Shown here one piece after another: positions 1 through 7,827 of a DNA stretch of 64,000 nt (within the stretch, counting starts at the first letter, position 1; each line of letters opens with the position of its first letter). Under the pieces are notes generated by a model. The model was given only the letters and a program-made list of their open reading frames with translations, was not told where the DNA came from and did not search any database. The stretch spans positions 88,873 to 152,872 of the forward strand of contig JAGONC010000004.1 in assembly GCA_017993235.1 (NCBI GenBank), read 5' to 3'. Source of the stretch: Lentimicrobiaceae bacterium. Lineage in GTDB: Bacteria > Bacteroidota > Bacteroidia > Bacteroidales > JAGONC01. Position numbers and translations under genes: made by a program.

Positions 1-201
1 CTCAATGAGGAGCGCTTCCATTGATCCTGAATGTAGAGATCAATAGCTGATGCTTTGCTCAAGTAAGTCAAAGCTTTAAGATTCTGACTCTTAACTACCT
101 GGTACACCTCTAATTTCTCAAAATCGAACATTGAAAATCGAAAATTGAACATTTAAAATTATCCTCACACTCACACCCGCACCGACACTCACACCCACTT
201 C

Positions 202-289
<88 letters not shown>

Positions 290-374
290 GTTTGTCAAAC
301 TTCCCCACTTTTCCATCAGAGGTGCAAAAATAGCAATTTTTACTCAGTCAGTTAACCAGAGGGAAAATTAATTA

Positions 375-588
375 GGTTGCAGGTTGCAGGTTACAAGTTA
401 CAGGTTGGTGGTTGATTGATTTTTTTTCATACCAAAGATTTCAATACCTTTGCCATTCAAAATAACCATGAATGACCATGAATAACGCGAGGCGCGAAGC
501 GCCGAGCAAATAACAACAAACGACCATTAATCACGCGAGGCGCCGCATGGCGCCGAGCAAATAACCACGAATAACCAAATCAGCATCT
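375..588 (+). repeat. Composite intergenic repeat, copy 1
   Basis: This element has four parts. First is a 7-bp tandem array of RGTTRCA-like units (375-416). Next is a 25-bp block (429-453) that recurs identically at 3807-3831 and ends in TACCTTTG. Third are 10-bp units of the type AATAACCATG / AATGACCATG (461-480 and more degenerate copies to about 577). Fourth are two GC-rich hairpins embedded between decamers (GGCGC-GAA-GCGCC at 491-503; GGCGCC-GCAT-GGCGCC at 539-554). A second copy with the same order of parts lies at 3752-3924. Both sit immediately upstream of a plus-strand gene. Confidence 0.85.
445..452 (+). promoter_or_regulatory. Candidate Bacteroidota -7 box in the repeat
   Basis: TACCTTTG matches the Bacteroidota -7 consensus TAnnTTTG and lies 137 bp before the aconitase-family start. 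No well-spaced TTG is seen upstream (the nearest is about 25 bp away), so the -33 part is weak. The box is inside the 25-bp block shared with 3807-3831. Confidence 0.4.
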
Positions 589-2361
589 ATGGGACGAACA
601 TTCGCAGAAAAGATCTTCAACGCTAACGCAGGAGCAATCGTGTTCAAAAAGCCCGACATTGTCATGTCGCACGACAACACCGCCAGCATCGAGAAAACCT
701 TTCAGAAAATGGGTGGAAAAAAAGTGGCCGACCCTGACCAACTGTTTTTCGTTCTAGATCATAACGCTCCTCCGACATGTTCAAAATTATCTAACGACTA
801 TCAGCGTATCCGGGAAATCGCTGCCGGACAGGGAGTAAAAAAATTCCATGACGTCGGCGATGGGATCTGCCATCAGCTGATGGCTCTCTATGCACGCCCG
901 GGTATGGTCATCGTGGGCAGCGACAGCCATACCTGCACAGCCGGGGCTTTCAACGCTTTCGCAGCCGGGATCGATCGTACTGAAACAGCTGGTCTATGGA
1001 AACAGGGTGAGACCTGGTTCCTGGTTCCCGACAGCATTAAAGTAACGCTTCAGGGTAAGTTTAAAAAAGGAGTGTACGCCAAGGATTTATCCCTCTGGAT
1101 CATCGGCATGATGGGTTCCAGCGGTGCAGATTACCGTTCCATTGAATTTCATGGGGACGGTGTCGCCAGTCTTTCCATTTCCGATCGTATGACACTGGCG
1201 AACCTGGCATCCGAAATGGGTGCAAAAAATGCGGTTTTCCCTCCGGATCATGTGCTGGAAGCCTATTTCGGTAAAAAAATATCCGGCGTTTGGGCCGACA
1301 ATGATGCACACTATGTCAGGGAAATCACCATTGACCTGGATGAGCTCTTTCCGGTCGTCGCAGCACCTCACCATGTGGATAATGTCAAAGCAGTTTCCGA
1401 AGTTCGGGGCACAAAACTTCACCAGGCACTCGTGGGAACCTGTACCAATGGCCGCCTGGAAGATCTGCGCGAAGCCGCCCAGGTACTGAAAGGCAAAAAG
1501 ATACCCACGGGCTTCCAATTCCTTGTGATTCCCGCCTCGAGGGAGATTTACCTGCAGGCAATGGAGGAAGGCCTCATCCGTACATTCATCGAATCCGGAG
1601 CCAATGTACTGTCCTCCTCCTGTGGACCCTGCCTGGGCACCGGTCAGGGCATCCCTGCTGACAGCTATACGGTTATTTCCACTGCAAACAGGAACTTTAA
1701 GGGGCGTATGGGAAACAAGGAATCTTCCATTTACCTTGCTTCCCCTGCAACCGTTGCTGTTTCGGCACTTCACGGTGAAATTTCAGACCCCCGCGGAATA
1801 AAAGCTGCAGATAGATTTCCGTATGCATCCGAACAAAGCCATACGGTCACCATCCCTGAAGGAGAAGACCGGTTCGTGAAAGGGACATGGAACTACGCCG
1901 ATGTCGATAACCTGAACACGGATCAGATGTTCGCCGGTAACCTGACCTATAATGTTCTCAGCTCTGAACCGGATAAAATTCTGCCACATCTGTTCAAGGG
2001 ATTTGATGACCGGTTTGCCGAAAATGTAAAGGCTGGCGACATCATCATCGCTGGTGCGAATTTTGGCTGCGGAAGCTCCCGTGAACACCCATCGGTAGGC
2101 TTGGCCTATGCAGGAATAAAAGCCGTAATATGCAAATCCGTCAATCGTATTTTTTACCGTTCTTCCGTCAACCAGGGATTACCGATCATCCTCCTTCCGG
2201 AAGCTGTTAATACCTATAAAGCCGGTGATTCTGTTGAGATCGAATTTGAAAAGGGAATTGTGAAAATAGGAGAGAAGCCTTTTGCTTTTGAACCCTTACC
2301 CGATAAATTGATGGCCATTTTCAACGCAAAGGGACTGGTTAATTATATCCGGAATGCATAG
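589..2361 (+). CDS. Aconitase / isopropylmalate isomerase family hydro-lyase, LeuC-LeuD fusion
   Basis: This is a 590-residue 4Fe-4S hydro-lyase that isomerises a hydroxy-tricarboxylate or malate-type acid through dehydration and rehydration. Residues about 1-405 are LeuC/aconitase-like, with the signatures GSDSHT, GTCTNGR and SSSCGPC. The predicted cluster ligands are C285, C345 and C348. Residues about 430-590 are the swivel (LeuD-like) domain with the substrate-loop signature GCGSSREH. The two halves are separate LeuC and LeuD chains in many bacteria; here they are fused. The swivel motif preceding the barrel (NTDQMFAGN) lacks the canonical YLxxT loop of LeuD, so aconitate, homoaconitate or another substrate cannot be distinguished by eye. 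The gene stands alone behind the composite repeat and uses an ATG without a Shine-Dalgarno sequence. I lean towards aconitase because no leu genes are nearby. Confidence 0.85.
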   Translation: MGRTFAEKIFNANAGAIVFKKPDIVMSHDNTASIEKTFQKMGGKKVADPDQLFFVLDHNAPPTCSKLSNDYQRIREIAAGQGVKKFHDVGDGICHQLMALYARPGMVIVGSDSHTCTAGAFNAFAAGIDRTETAGLWKQGETWFLVPDSIKVTLQGKFKKGVYAKDLSLWIIGMMGSSGADYRSIEFHGDGVASLSISDRMTLANLASEMGAKNAVFPPDHVLEAYFGKKISGVWADNDAHYVREITIDLDELFPVVAAPHHVDNVKAVSEVRGTKLHQALVGTCTNGRLEDLREAAQVLKGKKIPTGFQFLVIPASREIYLQAMEEGLIRTFIESGANVLSSSCGPCLGTGQGIPADSYTVISTANRNFKGRMGNKESSIYLASPATVAVSALHGEISDPRGIKAADRFPYASEQSHTVTIPEGEDRFVKGTWNYADVDNLNTDQMFAGNLTYNVLSSEPDKILPHLFKGFDDRFAENVKAGDIIIAGANFGCGSSREHPSVGLAYAGIKAVICKSVNRIFYRSSVNQGLPIILLPEAVNTYKAGDSVEIEFEKGIVKIGEKPFAFEPLPDKLMAIFNAKGLVNYIRNA

Positions 2362-2407
2362 GGGCTGACATCCCATCTCCAAGGGCATCACATGTAAGGG
2401 GGGAGCA

Positions 2408-3745
2408 ATGAAACGAAATAAGAAAATTCTTATTACCCTTGGTGGAATTGTTCTTCTGGCAGGAGTCTACTTCCTCATTCTTAAAACCGCTCCCAAAAAT
2501 GCGGGTTACTTTCCATTCCTGCTTATTTTATTGGGTCTGGATCTTTTTCTGTGGAGGTCAATTCAAAAGCTTTTAAAAAAATCACCCACTTTCATTCGTG
2601 CTTCATTTGCAACACTTTACTGGTCACCCGCGGTAATTCTTTTCCTGAGCCTTCTGGCCACTTTACTCTGTAAAAGGTACAATCCCTCTTCACATGCTGT
2701 CATTTACCTGATGGGATTTGTTTTCACCATGTATGTGAGTAAGCTTGTTCCCGGACTGGTTGATCTTATTTCTGCACTGATTCGTTTTCTTATACGAATC
2801 ATCTCACGTATCTTTCGCCTGGGTGATGTAAACACGGAGGTGATAAACAGGGGTTTCAGACCCGTTCATCTCGCAGGCTATGGAACCGGTCTGGCAATGT
2901 TGGTTCTGCTGGTGCTTGGAATGGCTTGGTGGGGCTATGATTTCAGAATTGTGGAACACAATCTTTCTATTCCTGATCTTCCGGAAGCTTTTCGCGGTTG
3001 CAGGATCGTTCAGATTTCGGATCTCCATCTGGGAACCTGGCCTTCCAAATCCAAACTGGAGGAAGTTGTCTCCGATGTCAATGAACTGTCTCCTGACCTG
3101 ATACTTTTTACAGGCGATATGGTCAACTCTCGTTCCAGCGAGATGGCTCCCTATGAATCCATCCTGAAGAAGGCCCGTGCAATGATTGGGATTTACGCCG
3201 TGCTGGGTAACCACGATTATGGAGATTATGCGACATGGGACTCACCTGAAGAAAAGGATCATAACCTGAGGGAACTTTATGATTATTTTGATAGGATAGG
3301 ATGGAACCTGTTAGGCAATAAAAATGAAATCATTAATATTGATGGAGACAGTATTGCTCTTGTCGGTGTTGATAATTGGAGTATCTATGACCGTTTCGAC
3401 AAAAAAGGTGATCTTGCAAAAGCGATGAAAGGTCTGCCCGACAGTTTAACGATACTGCTGATGACGCATGATCCTTCGCACTGGGAAAAAGAAGTAATAA
3501 CCGGATATCCCGACATCGATCTGACACTGACCGGTCATACCCATGGATTTCAATTCGGGATCGAGACAAATCAGGTCAAGTGGAGTCCTGTTCAGTGGCT
3601 TTACGATGAGTGGGCAGGGATGTACGAATATTCCCAGTCCGACGGGCGAAAACAGTACCTCTATGTCAACCGCGGTCTGGGTGCCATCGGATATCCGGGA
3701 CGGGTGGGAATCCGGCCTGAGATCACGCTCATTGTGCTGAATTGA
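2408..3745 (+). CDS. Membrane metallophosphoesterase
   Basis: A 445-residue protein. The N-terminal part (about 1-185) has four to five hydrophobic helices. The C-terminal part (about 190-445) is a calcineurin-like phosphoesterase domain with the metal-binding series DLHLG, GDMVNS, GNHDYGD, THDP and GHTHG. This is the YkuE/YaeI-like architecture, in which the catalytic domain sits next to the membrane; lipid-linked or nucleotide phosphodiesters are the usual substrates. The active-site face is probably cytoplasmic if the helix count is even, which I cannot settle. A purine-rich stretch (about 2397-2405) precedes the ATG and may serve as a ribosome binding site. No operon partner: the composite repeat follows at 3752. 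Confidence 0.85.
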   Translation: MKRNKKILITLGGIVLLAGVYFLILKTAPKNAGYFPFLLILLGLDLFLWRSIQKLLKKSPTFIRASFATLYWSPAVILFLSLLATLLCKRYNPSSHAVIYLMGFVFTMYVSKLVPGLVDLISALIRFLIRIISRIFRLGDVNTEVINRGFRPVHLAGYGTGLAMLVLLVLGMAWWGYDFRIVEHNLSIPDLPEAFRGCRIVQISDLHLGTWPSKSKLEEVVSDVNELSPDLILFTGDMVNSRSSEMAPYESILKKARAMIGIYAVLGNHDYGDYATWDSPEEKDHNLRELYDYFDRIGWNLLGNKNEIINIDGDSIALVGVDNWSIYDRFDKKGDLAKAMKGLPDSLTILLMTHDPSHWEKEVITGYPDIDLTLTGHTHGFQFGIETNQVKWSPVQWLYDEWAGMYEYSQSDGRKQYLYVNRGLGAIGYPGRVGIRPEITLIVLN

Positions 3746-3751
3746 GCTGCG

Positions 3752-3924
3752 GGTTGCACGTTGCACGTTACAGGTTGCAGGTTCATAGGTGAGAGAATTG
3801 TTGTTTATACCAAAGATTTCAATACCTTTGCTGCTTAAAAATAACCACGAATGACCATGAATAACGCGAGGCGCCGCAAGGCGCCGAGCAAATAACCACA
3901 AATAACCGCAAATAACCCCATTCT
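3752..3924 (+). repeat. Composite intergenic repeat, copy 2
   Basis: Same order of parts as 375-588. A 7-bp array of RGTTRCA/CGTTGCA units runs 3752-3786. The identical 25-bp block is at 3807-3831. Decamers of the AATAACCACG type run from about 3838 to 3920, interrupted by one GC-rich hairpin (GGCGCC-GCAA-GGCGCC, 3870-3885). It ends directly before the dsrC start codon. Confidence 0.85.
3801..3830 (+). promoter_or_regulatory. Candidate promoter for the dsrC operon
   Basis: TTG (3801-3803), 19 bp, then TACCTTTG (3823-3830) fits the Bacteroidota TTG-N19/20-TAnnTTTG pattern. Transcription would start near 3834, about 90 bp before the dsrC-like ATG. The box lies inside the repeat element, so the repeat may carry the promoter. 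Confidence 0.5.
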
Positions 3925-4242
3925 ATGCCAAAATTTGAAATCCAAGGAGTGACATTCGATATCGACGGTGACGGTTTTTTACAAAAGCCGGAGCTCTGGA
4001 CGGAAGAAGTCGCAAGGCTTTTCGCCCAACACGATGGGACAGGTGAATTAAATGAAAAACACTGGGCGGTGATCCACTTTATCCGCGATCACTGGAAAGA
4101 AACCGATATGGCTCCCATGGTAAGGAAAATATGCGAGCACACCGGGCTGCGACTCAGGGAGATCTATGAACTTTTCCCGATGGGACCAGCCAGGGGTGCC
4201 TGCAAGATCGCCGGCCTGCCCAAACCCGATGGATGCGTTTAA
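3925..4242 (+). CDS. dsrC: DsrC-family sulfur-carrier protein
   Basis: A 105-residue protein of the DsrC/TusE family. The flexible C-terminal arm ends GACKIAGLPKPDGCV, with the penultimate Cys104 and a second Cys93 eleven residues earlier. That two-cysteine spacing is the hallmark of true DsrC, which forms an intramolecular or tri-sulfide and is reduced by DsrMK. TusE proteins of the tRNA 2-thiouridine pathway keep only the penultimate Cys. The genes for a DsrM/HdrE-like membrane subunit and a DsrK/HdrD-like subunit follow immediately, which supports the redox role. No dsrAB sulfite reductase is present here, so the physiological (per)sulfide donor is unknown. The protein is cytoplasmic. Confidence 0.9.
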   Translation: MPKFEIQGVTFDIDGDGFLQKPELWTEEVARLFAQHDGTGELNEKHWAVIHFIRDHWKETDMAPMVRKICEHTGLRLREIYELFPMGPARGACKIAGLPKPDGCV

Positions 4243-4252
4243 TCATTATCAT

Positions 4253-4879
4253 ATGGAGACTGTCCACTGGATTTTTCTGATCAGTTTTGGCATATGCATT
4301 TTCATTTGCCTGTATTTTTTCGTCCGTGCGGTCATCCTGACCATGCCTGATGAATATGCCAAAGCCAGGGGTAAGGTATTTCCGGCTCTGGTGTATTCCT
4401 TCACAAATGCGATGAAACCAACACGGAAGGAGTCAGCCTATCTCCATTTGCCAACCTACCTGGGTGGTCTGGTGTATCACCTTGGTACCTTTCTGAGCTT
4501 CATTTTACTCTTTTTATTTTTTTTCGGTCTTTACCCTTCACTACCCTGGTCAGCCATTTTCGCCAGTGCTCTGGGTATATCTTTGCTGGCCGGTGTGTCA
4601 ATCCTCGTCAAACGGATCATAAAAAGAGAGCTAAGGCAACTTTCCAATGCTGATGATTATATCTCCAATGCCCTGGTTACCCTATTGCATGGGATGGTCG
4701 CCGTTACCTTGCTCCGGAATTCGCTTGCTCCTGCCTTGCTTATTTATGCCTCTGTCCTGATGCTTTATATTCCTGTCGGTAAATTAAAACACAGCGTTTA
4801 TTTTTTTTCGTCCAGGATCTATCTCGCCCTTTTTTATGGAAGACGTGGTGTATGGCCTGTAAAAGAGAGTAAACCATGA
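4253..4879 (+). CDS. DsrM/HdrE-like membrane subunit (respiratory nitrate reductase gamma-type)
   Basis: About 208 residues with four to five predicted membrane helices, starting at METVHW. The family (NarI/DsrM/HdrE) binds b-type heme and exchanges electrons with menaquinol. Candidate heme-ligand histidines lie in the helices containing YHLGTF and LLHGMV. The open frame extends upstream through the dsrC stop. An alternative ATG at 4229 would overlap dsrC by 14 bases; I chose 4253 because the membrane segment begins right after it. The stop overlaps the next gene by four bases, so translation is probably coupled. Short relative to typical DsrM, and family assignment rests partly on the neighbours. 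Confidence 0.75.
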   Translation: METVHWIFLISFGICIFICLYFFVRAVILTMPDEYAKARGKVFPALVYSFTNAMKPTRKESAYLHLPTYLGGLVYHLGTFLSFILLFLFFFGLYPSLPWSAIFASALGISLLAGVSILVKRIIKRELRQLSNADDYISNALVTLLHGMVAVTLLRNSLAPALLIYASVLMLYIPVGKLKHSVYFFSSRIYLALFYGRRGVWPVKESKP

Positions 4880-6168
4880 AAGAAGGCCTGACAGTAAAAC
4901 AGCAAAAAGCCCTGGAGACATTTTCAAAAAATCTCAACGGGCGACTGCTATCGCACCTGAACAGTTGTGTCCACTGTGGTTTATGCGGTGAATCATGCCA
5001 CTATTTCCTCACGACCGGGGATCCCCGCTTCATTCCGGGCCGCAAGGTTGATCTTATCTCCGGCATATATCGGAGATACCACACGGTAACGGGAAGACTG
5101 ATTCCCCGGCTAACGGGAGCACGTGATCTGGATGATGAAACGATCCGCGAAATGGTGGATGTGATCTTTGGAGCCTGTACCATGTGTGGAAGATGCACAG
5201 CTCACTGTTCCATCGGGATCGATGTCCCTTTCCTGGTAAGGACAGCCCGGACATTGCTCAGTGAAATGGATCTGGTCCCGAAAGGTTTGCGCACGACCGT
5301 CGATGCTGCCATCCAGACTGGCAACAATATGGCTATACCGCGCAACGAATTTGTCGACACGATCCTGTGGCTGGAAGAGGACCTGAAAATGGAGGTAAAC
5401 GATGATTCAGCAACAATCCCGCTTGATCAACCGGGTAAAAAGATCCTGTATACCTTGAATCCCAGGGAACCCAAATTCTTTCCTCTTTCCATCAGTGCGA
5501 TGGCCAAGGTTTTCTATGCAGCGGGAGAAGACTGGACCCTTTCAAGCCATGTCTACGACGTTACCAATTATGCATTTTATTCAGGTGAGGACCATCTGGC
5601 TGCGGAACTGACTGACCGGTTGGTCCAGGAAATGGAAACGCTGGGCTCAAAGGTCATGGTACTGGCGGAGTGCGGACACGGTTCACGATCCATCCGCTGG
5701 GAGGGTCCCGAATGGATCCAAAAAGCATATCCTTTTGAGGTGATCACGGCTGTTGAATTATTGGCAGATTATATCCGCTCCGGAAGGATTAAGGTCGATC
5801 CCGATAAAAATAAACTTCCCGTGACGCTCCATGATCCCTGCAACCTGGTCCGTCTTGGGGGAGTGATCGAAGAACAGCGGTACATCCTGAACCAAACGGT
5901 CAGTAATTTCATTGAGATGACTCCCAATCGCACCAATAATTTCTGCTGCGGGGGAGGCGGCGGACAACTATCAATGAGCGAGTACAATGAAAGACGACTG
6001 AAGATCGGTAAGATCAAAGCGGATCAGATACAAAAAACCGGGGCCAGGATCGTTGCCTCACCCTGCCATAACTGCATCGACCAGATCATGGGACTCAATC
6101 AGCATTACGGGCTGGGCATTGAAGTGAAAACACTAGGCGAAATTGTTGCCGACGCACTGGTTTTATAG
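4876..6168 (+). CDS. DsrK/HdrD-like iron-sulfur disulfide reductase subunit
   Basis: A 430-residue cytoplasmic Fe-S protein. Two 4Fe-4S ferredoxin motifs are visible: C31-C34-C37-C41 and C101-C104-C107-C111. The C-terminal half resembles the CCG (DUF224) domain that holds the noncubane 4Fe-4S cluster of HdrB/HdrD and DsrK. It has HDPC (C322), a CCGGGGG block (C357, C358) and SPCHNC (C397, C400), plus an upstream AECGHG (C266). HdrD reduces the CoM-S-S-CoB heterodisulfide in methanogens; DsrK acts on DsrC trisulfide in sulfate reducers. With DsrC and a DsrM-like subunit in the same operon, DsrC disulfide or trisulfide is the likely partner. ATGA overlap with the preceding gene. Confidence 0.88.
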   Translation: MKEGLTVKQQKALETFSKNLNGRLLSHLNSCVHCGLCGESCHYFLTTGDPRFIPGRKVDLISGIYRRYHTVTGRLIPRLTGARDLDDETIREMVDVIFGACTMCGRCTAHCSIGIDVPFLVRTARTLLSEMDLVPKGLRTTVDAAIQTGNNMAIPRNEFVDTILWLEEDLKMEVNDDSATIPLDQPGKKILYTLNPREPKFFPLSISAMAKVFYAAGEDWTLSSHVYDVTNYAFYSGEDHLAAELTDRLVQEMETLGSKVMVLAECGHGSRSIRWEGPEWIQKAYPFEVITAVELLADYIRSGRIKVDPDKNKLPVTLHDPCNLVRLGGVIEEQRYILNQTVSNFIEMTPNRTNNFCCGGGGGQLSMSEYNERRLKIGKIKADQIQKTGARIVASPCHNCIDQIMGLNQHYGLGIEVKTLGEIVADALVL

Positions 6169-6272
6169 GGAAGCAGGAGGCAGGAGTCCCTCGTCACTAC
6201 CTTCCTCGGGATGACGAATTGGAATTTGAATTTTGAGATTTATTTGGAATTTGGTTCCTTGGATTTGGAATT

Positions 6273-7442
6273 TTAATTACCCTTTCGCCTCATTGCTGCT
6301 ATTTCCCTCACAGCTTCAACAGCGGCATTGATATGTTCTTCCGTATTGAAAGGCCCGATACTTAACCTCACCGAACCGTGAATCCTGTCGGTTCCAAGCT
6401 GCTCATGTACCTTTGGCGCACAATGTAAACCGGTACGACAGGCTATATTGTAATCAACATCCAGCATTGTCCCGACATCTCCGGCTTCCCATCCCTTGAT
6501 GTTAAAGCTTAAAACGCCATTATGGTTGACCGTGCTCCCGGCGCAGTAGAGCGTTACGCCCTCAATCTGCCGGAGCCCATCGCGTAATTTCTGCCAGAGC
6601 GCCATGTCTCTTTGGTGAAGGTTTTCTATACCCTGCTCCCTGATCCATCTATTCCCGGCGCAAAGTCCTGCTACCCCGACAATGTTCAACGTACCGACCT
6701 CCATCCGGTAGGGGAACTCTTCCAGATGAAACGGGTATGCTGACCGCACACCGGTTCCGCCAAACCGGGTTCCTTTAATGGGCACGTCTTCTCCGATGTA
6801 GGAGCCGCCTATGCCTGTGGGTCCAAACAGGCACTTGTGACCCGTGAACGCCAGCAGGTCAATGCACATCGCCTGCACGTCGATGGGAACGTGCCCGGCC
6901 GTCTGGCTTGCATCAACGGCAAAATAGATCCCGCTCTCACGACAGAATTTACCGATCGCTGCAATGGGTTGGATCGTGCCGATGACATTCGAACCATGAT
7001 TGATGATGACCAGTCTTGTATTCTTTCGAAAAGCCTTTTTTACGTCATCAGGATCAAGATAACCATGATCGTTAAAAGGAATGTAAGTAACCTGTATCTC
7101 GCCGTCATGCATTTTATGATACAGTGGTCTCAAAACGGAATTATGTTCAACATTGCTGGTGATCACATGATCTCCCTTCCGCAGCATACCCTGAATGATC
7201 ATGTTCAGCGAATCACTGGCATTGTAGCTGAACGTCAGATAATAGGGATTGGTCCCATTAAAGAATTCAGTCAGCAGCTTTCGTGTGGAGAAAACCAGCT
7301 CTTCACATTCCAACGTTTTATCATATCCGGACCTACCGGGATTGACGCCGTTTTTCCTGTAAAATTTATCCATGAATTCATAAACAGGCTCCGGTTTCGG
7401 ATAGGTCGTAGCTGCATTGTCCAAGTAAATCAATTCTCCCAT
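6273..7442 (-). CDS. Cysteine desulfurase-like class V aminotransferase
   Basis: A 389-residue PLP enzyme that would release sulfur from cysteine as an enzyme-bound persulfide. It shows the N-terminal signature YLDNAATTYPKP, the PLP lysine in TGHKCLFGP and the mobile catalytic Cys in CRTGLHCAP; the His in NVEHNS probably stacks on PLP. It resembles the SufS-type subgroup more than IscS. I start at ATG 7442, preceded by AGAAGGA, rather than at the longer upstream frame, whose first 25 residues are poorly conserved-looking. It lies tail-to-tail with the dsrC operon, so a role as sulfur donor to DsrC is possible but only inferred. Confidence 0.88.
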   Translation of the reverse strand: MGELIYLDNAATTYPKPEPVYEFMDKFYRKNGVNPGRSGYDKTLECEELVFSTRKLLTEFFNGTNPYYLTFSYNASDSLNMIIQGMLRKGDHVITSNVEHNSVLRPLYHKMHDGEIQVTYIPFNDHGYLDPDDVKKAFRKNTRLVIINHGSNVIGTIQPIAAIGKFCRESGIYFAVDASQTAGHVPIDVQAMCIDLLAFTGHKCLFGPTGIGGSYIGEDVPIKGTRFGGTGVRSAYPFHLEEFPYRMEVGTLNIVGVAGLCAGNRWIREQGIENLHQRDMALWQKLRDGLRQIEGVTLYCAGSTVNHNGVLSFNIKGWEAGDVGTMLDVDYNIACRTGLHCAPKVHEQLGTDRIHGSVRLSIGPFNTEEHINAAVEAVREIAAMRRKGN

Positions 7443-7519
7443 TCCTTCTTTTTTTTTCGGCTGTGAAAGTAATAACAGTAATTCAGATAAACAAAAAAAA
7501 AGAGCATTTCCTATCAATT

Positions 7520-7689
7520 TTACATCAATTCAAACCAGTCTTCAATCGGCCTGTACAGCCTGCCGCTGGCTATCCAGTCAGCGTAAAGAAGCTTCTTCCT
7601 GCCATAAGGAGTGGTGAAAATCAGATCCTGACCGATGATATTTTTCTGAATCGCTGGAAATGTTCAATAAGCTCTTTATTCCTGTCCAT
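7520..7689 (-). pseudogene. Decayed N-terminus of a second class V aminotransferase
   Basis: Minus-strand translation from ATG 7689 gives MDRNKELIEHFQRFRK. After a one-base loss in an A-run (7641-7645) the frame shifts and continues as NIIGQDLIFTTPYG, then KKLLYADWIASGR and LYRPIEDWFELM, ending at TAA 7520-7522. From memory this matches the conserved N-terminus of a class V aminotransferase subgroup with a TPYG...YADW-ASGRLY...IE signature, different from the intact neighbour. Only about 57 of the expected several hundred residues remain, with a frameshift, so it is a remnant. The rest of 7443-7827 holds only the CACAGAGG-type repeat. Confidence 0.6.
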
Positions 7690-7742
7690 ATTATGGTCGG
7701 AATTTCTGCTGACAAAAGTAACGAATTGATTGCATTTAATTT

Positions 7743-7809
7743 CTTTGTGCGCCTCAGTGATTACCTCCTTCGCCTCTGTGGTAAAAAATTAAGCGACCAC
7801 AGAGGAGGG
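7743..7809. repeat. CACAGAGG-type intergenic repeat
   Basis: The stretch contains GCGCCTCAGTG, CGCCTCTGTGG and, downstream, CCACAGAGGAGG as an inverted partner. The same GCGCCTCTGTG core recurs inside the coding sequence at 8909-8952. It lies between the pseudogene remnant and the end of the membrane protein gene. Confidence 0.6.
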
Positions 7810-7827
7810 TAAAGGACAAACTAAGGG

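Noticed and set aside
1087..1773. Minus-strand open frame of 228 codons
   Set aside because: It is antisense within the aconitase-family gene, has no start signal, and the plus strand shows conserved catalytic motifs.
3925..4242. TusE (tRNA thiolation) assignment
   Set aside because: TusE keeps only the penultimate cysteine; here both cysteines are present and DsrM/DsrK-like genes follow.
7463..7729. Plus-strand open frame of 88 codons
   Set aside because: It overlaps the minus-strand aminotransferase remnant, which has recognisable motifs; the plus frame has none.
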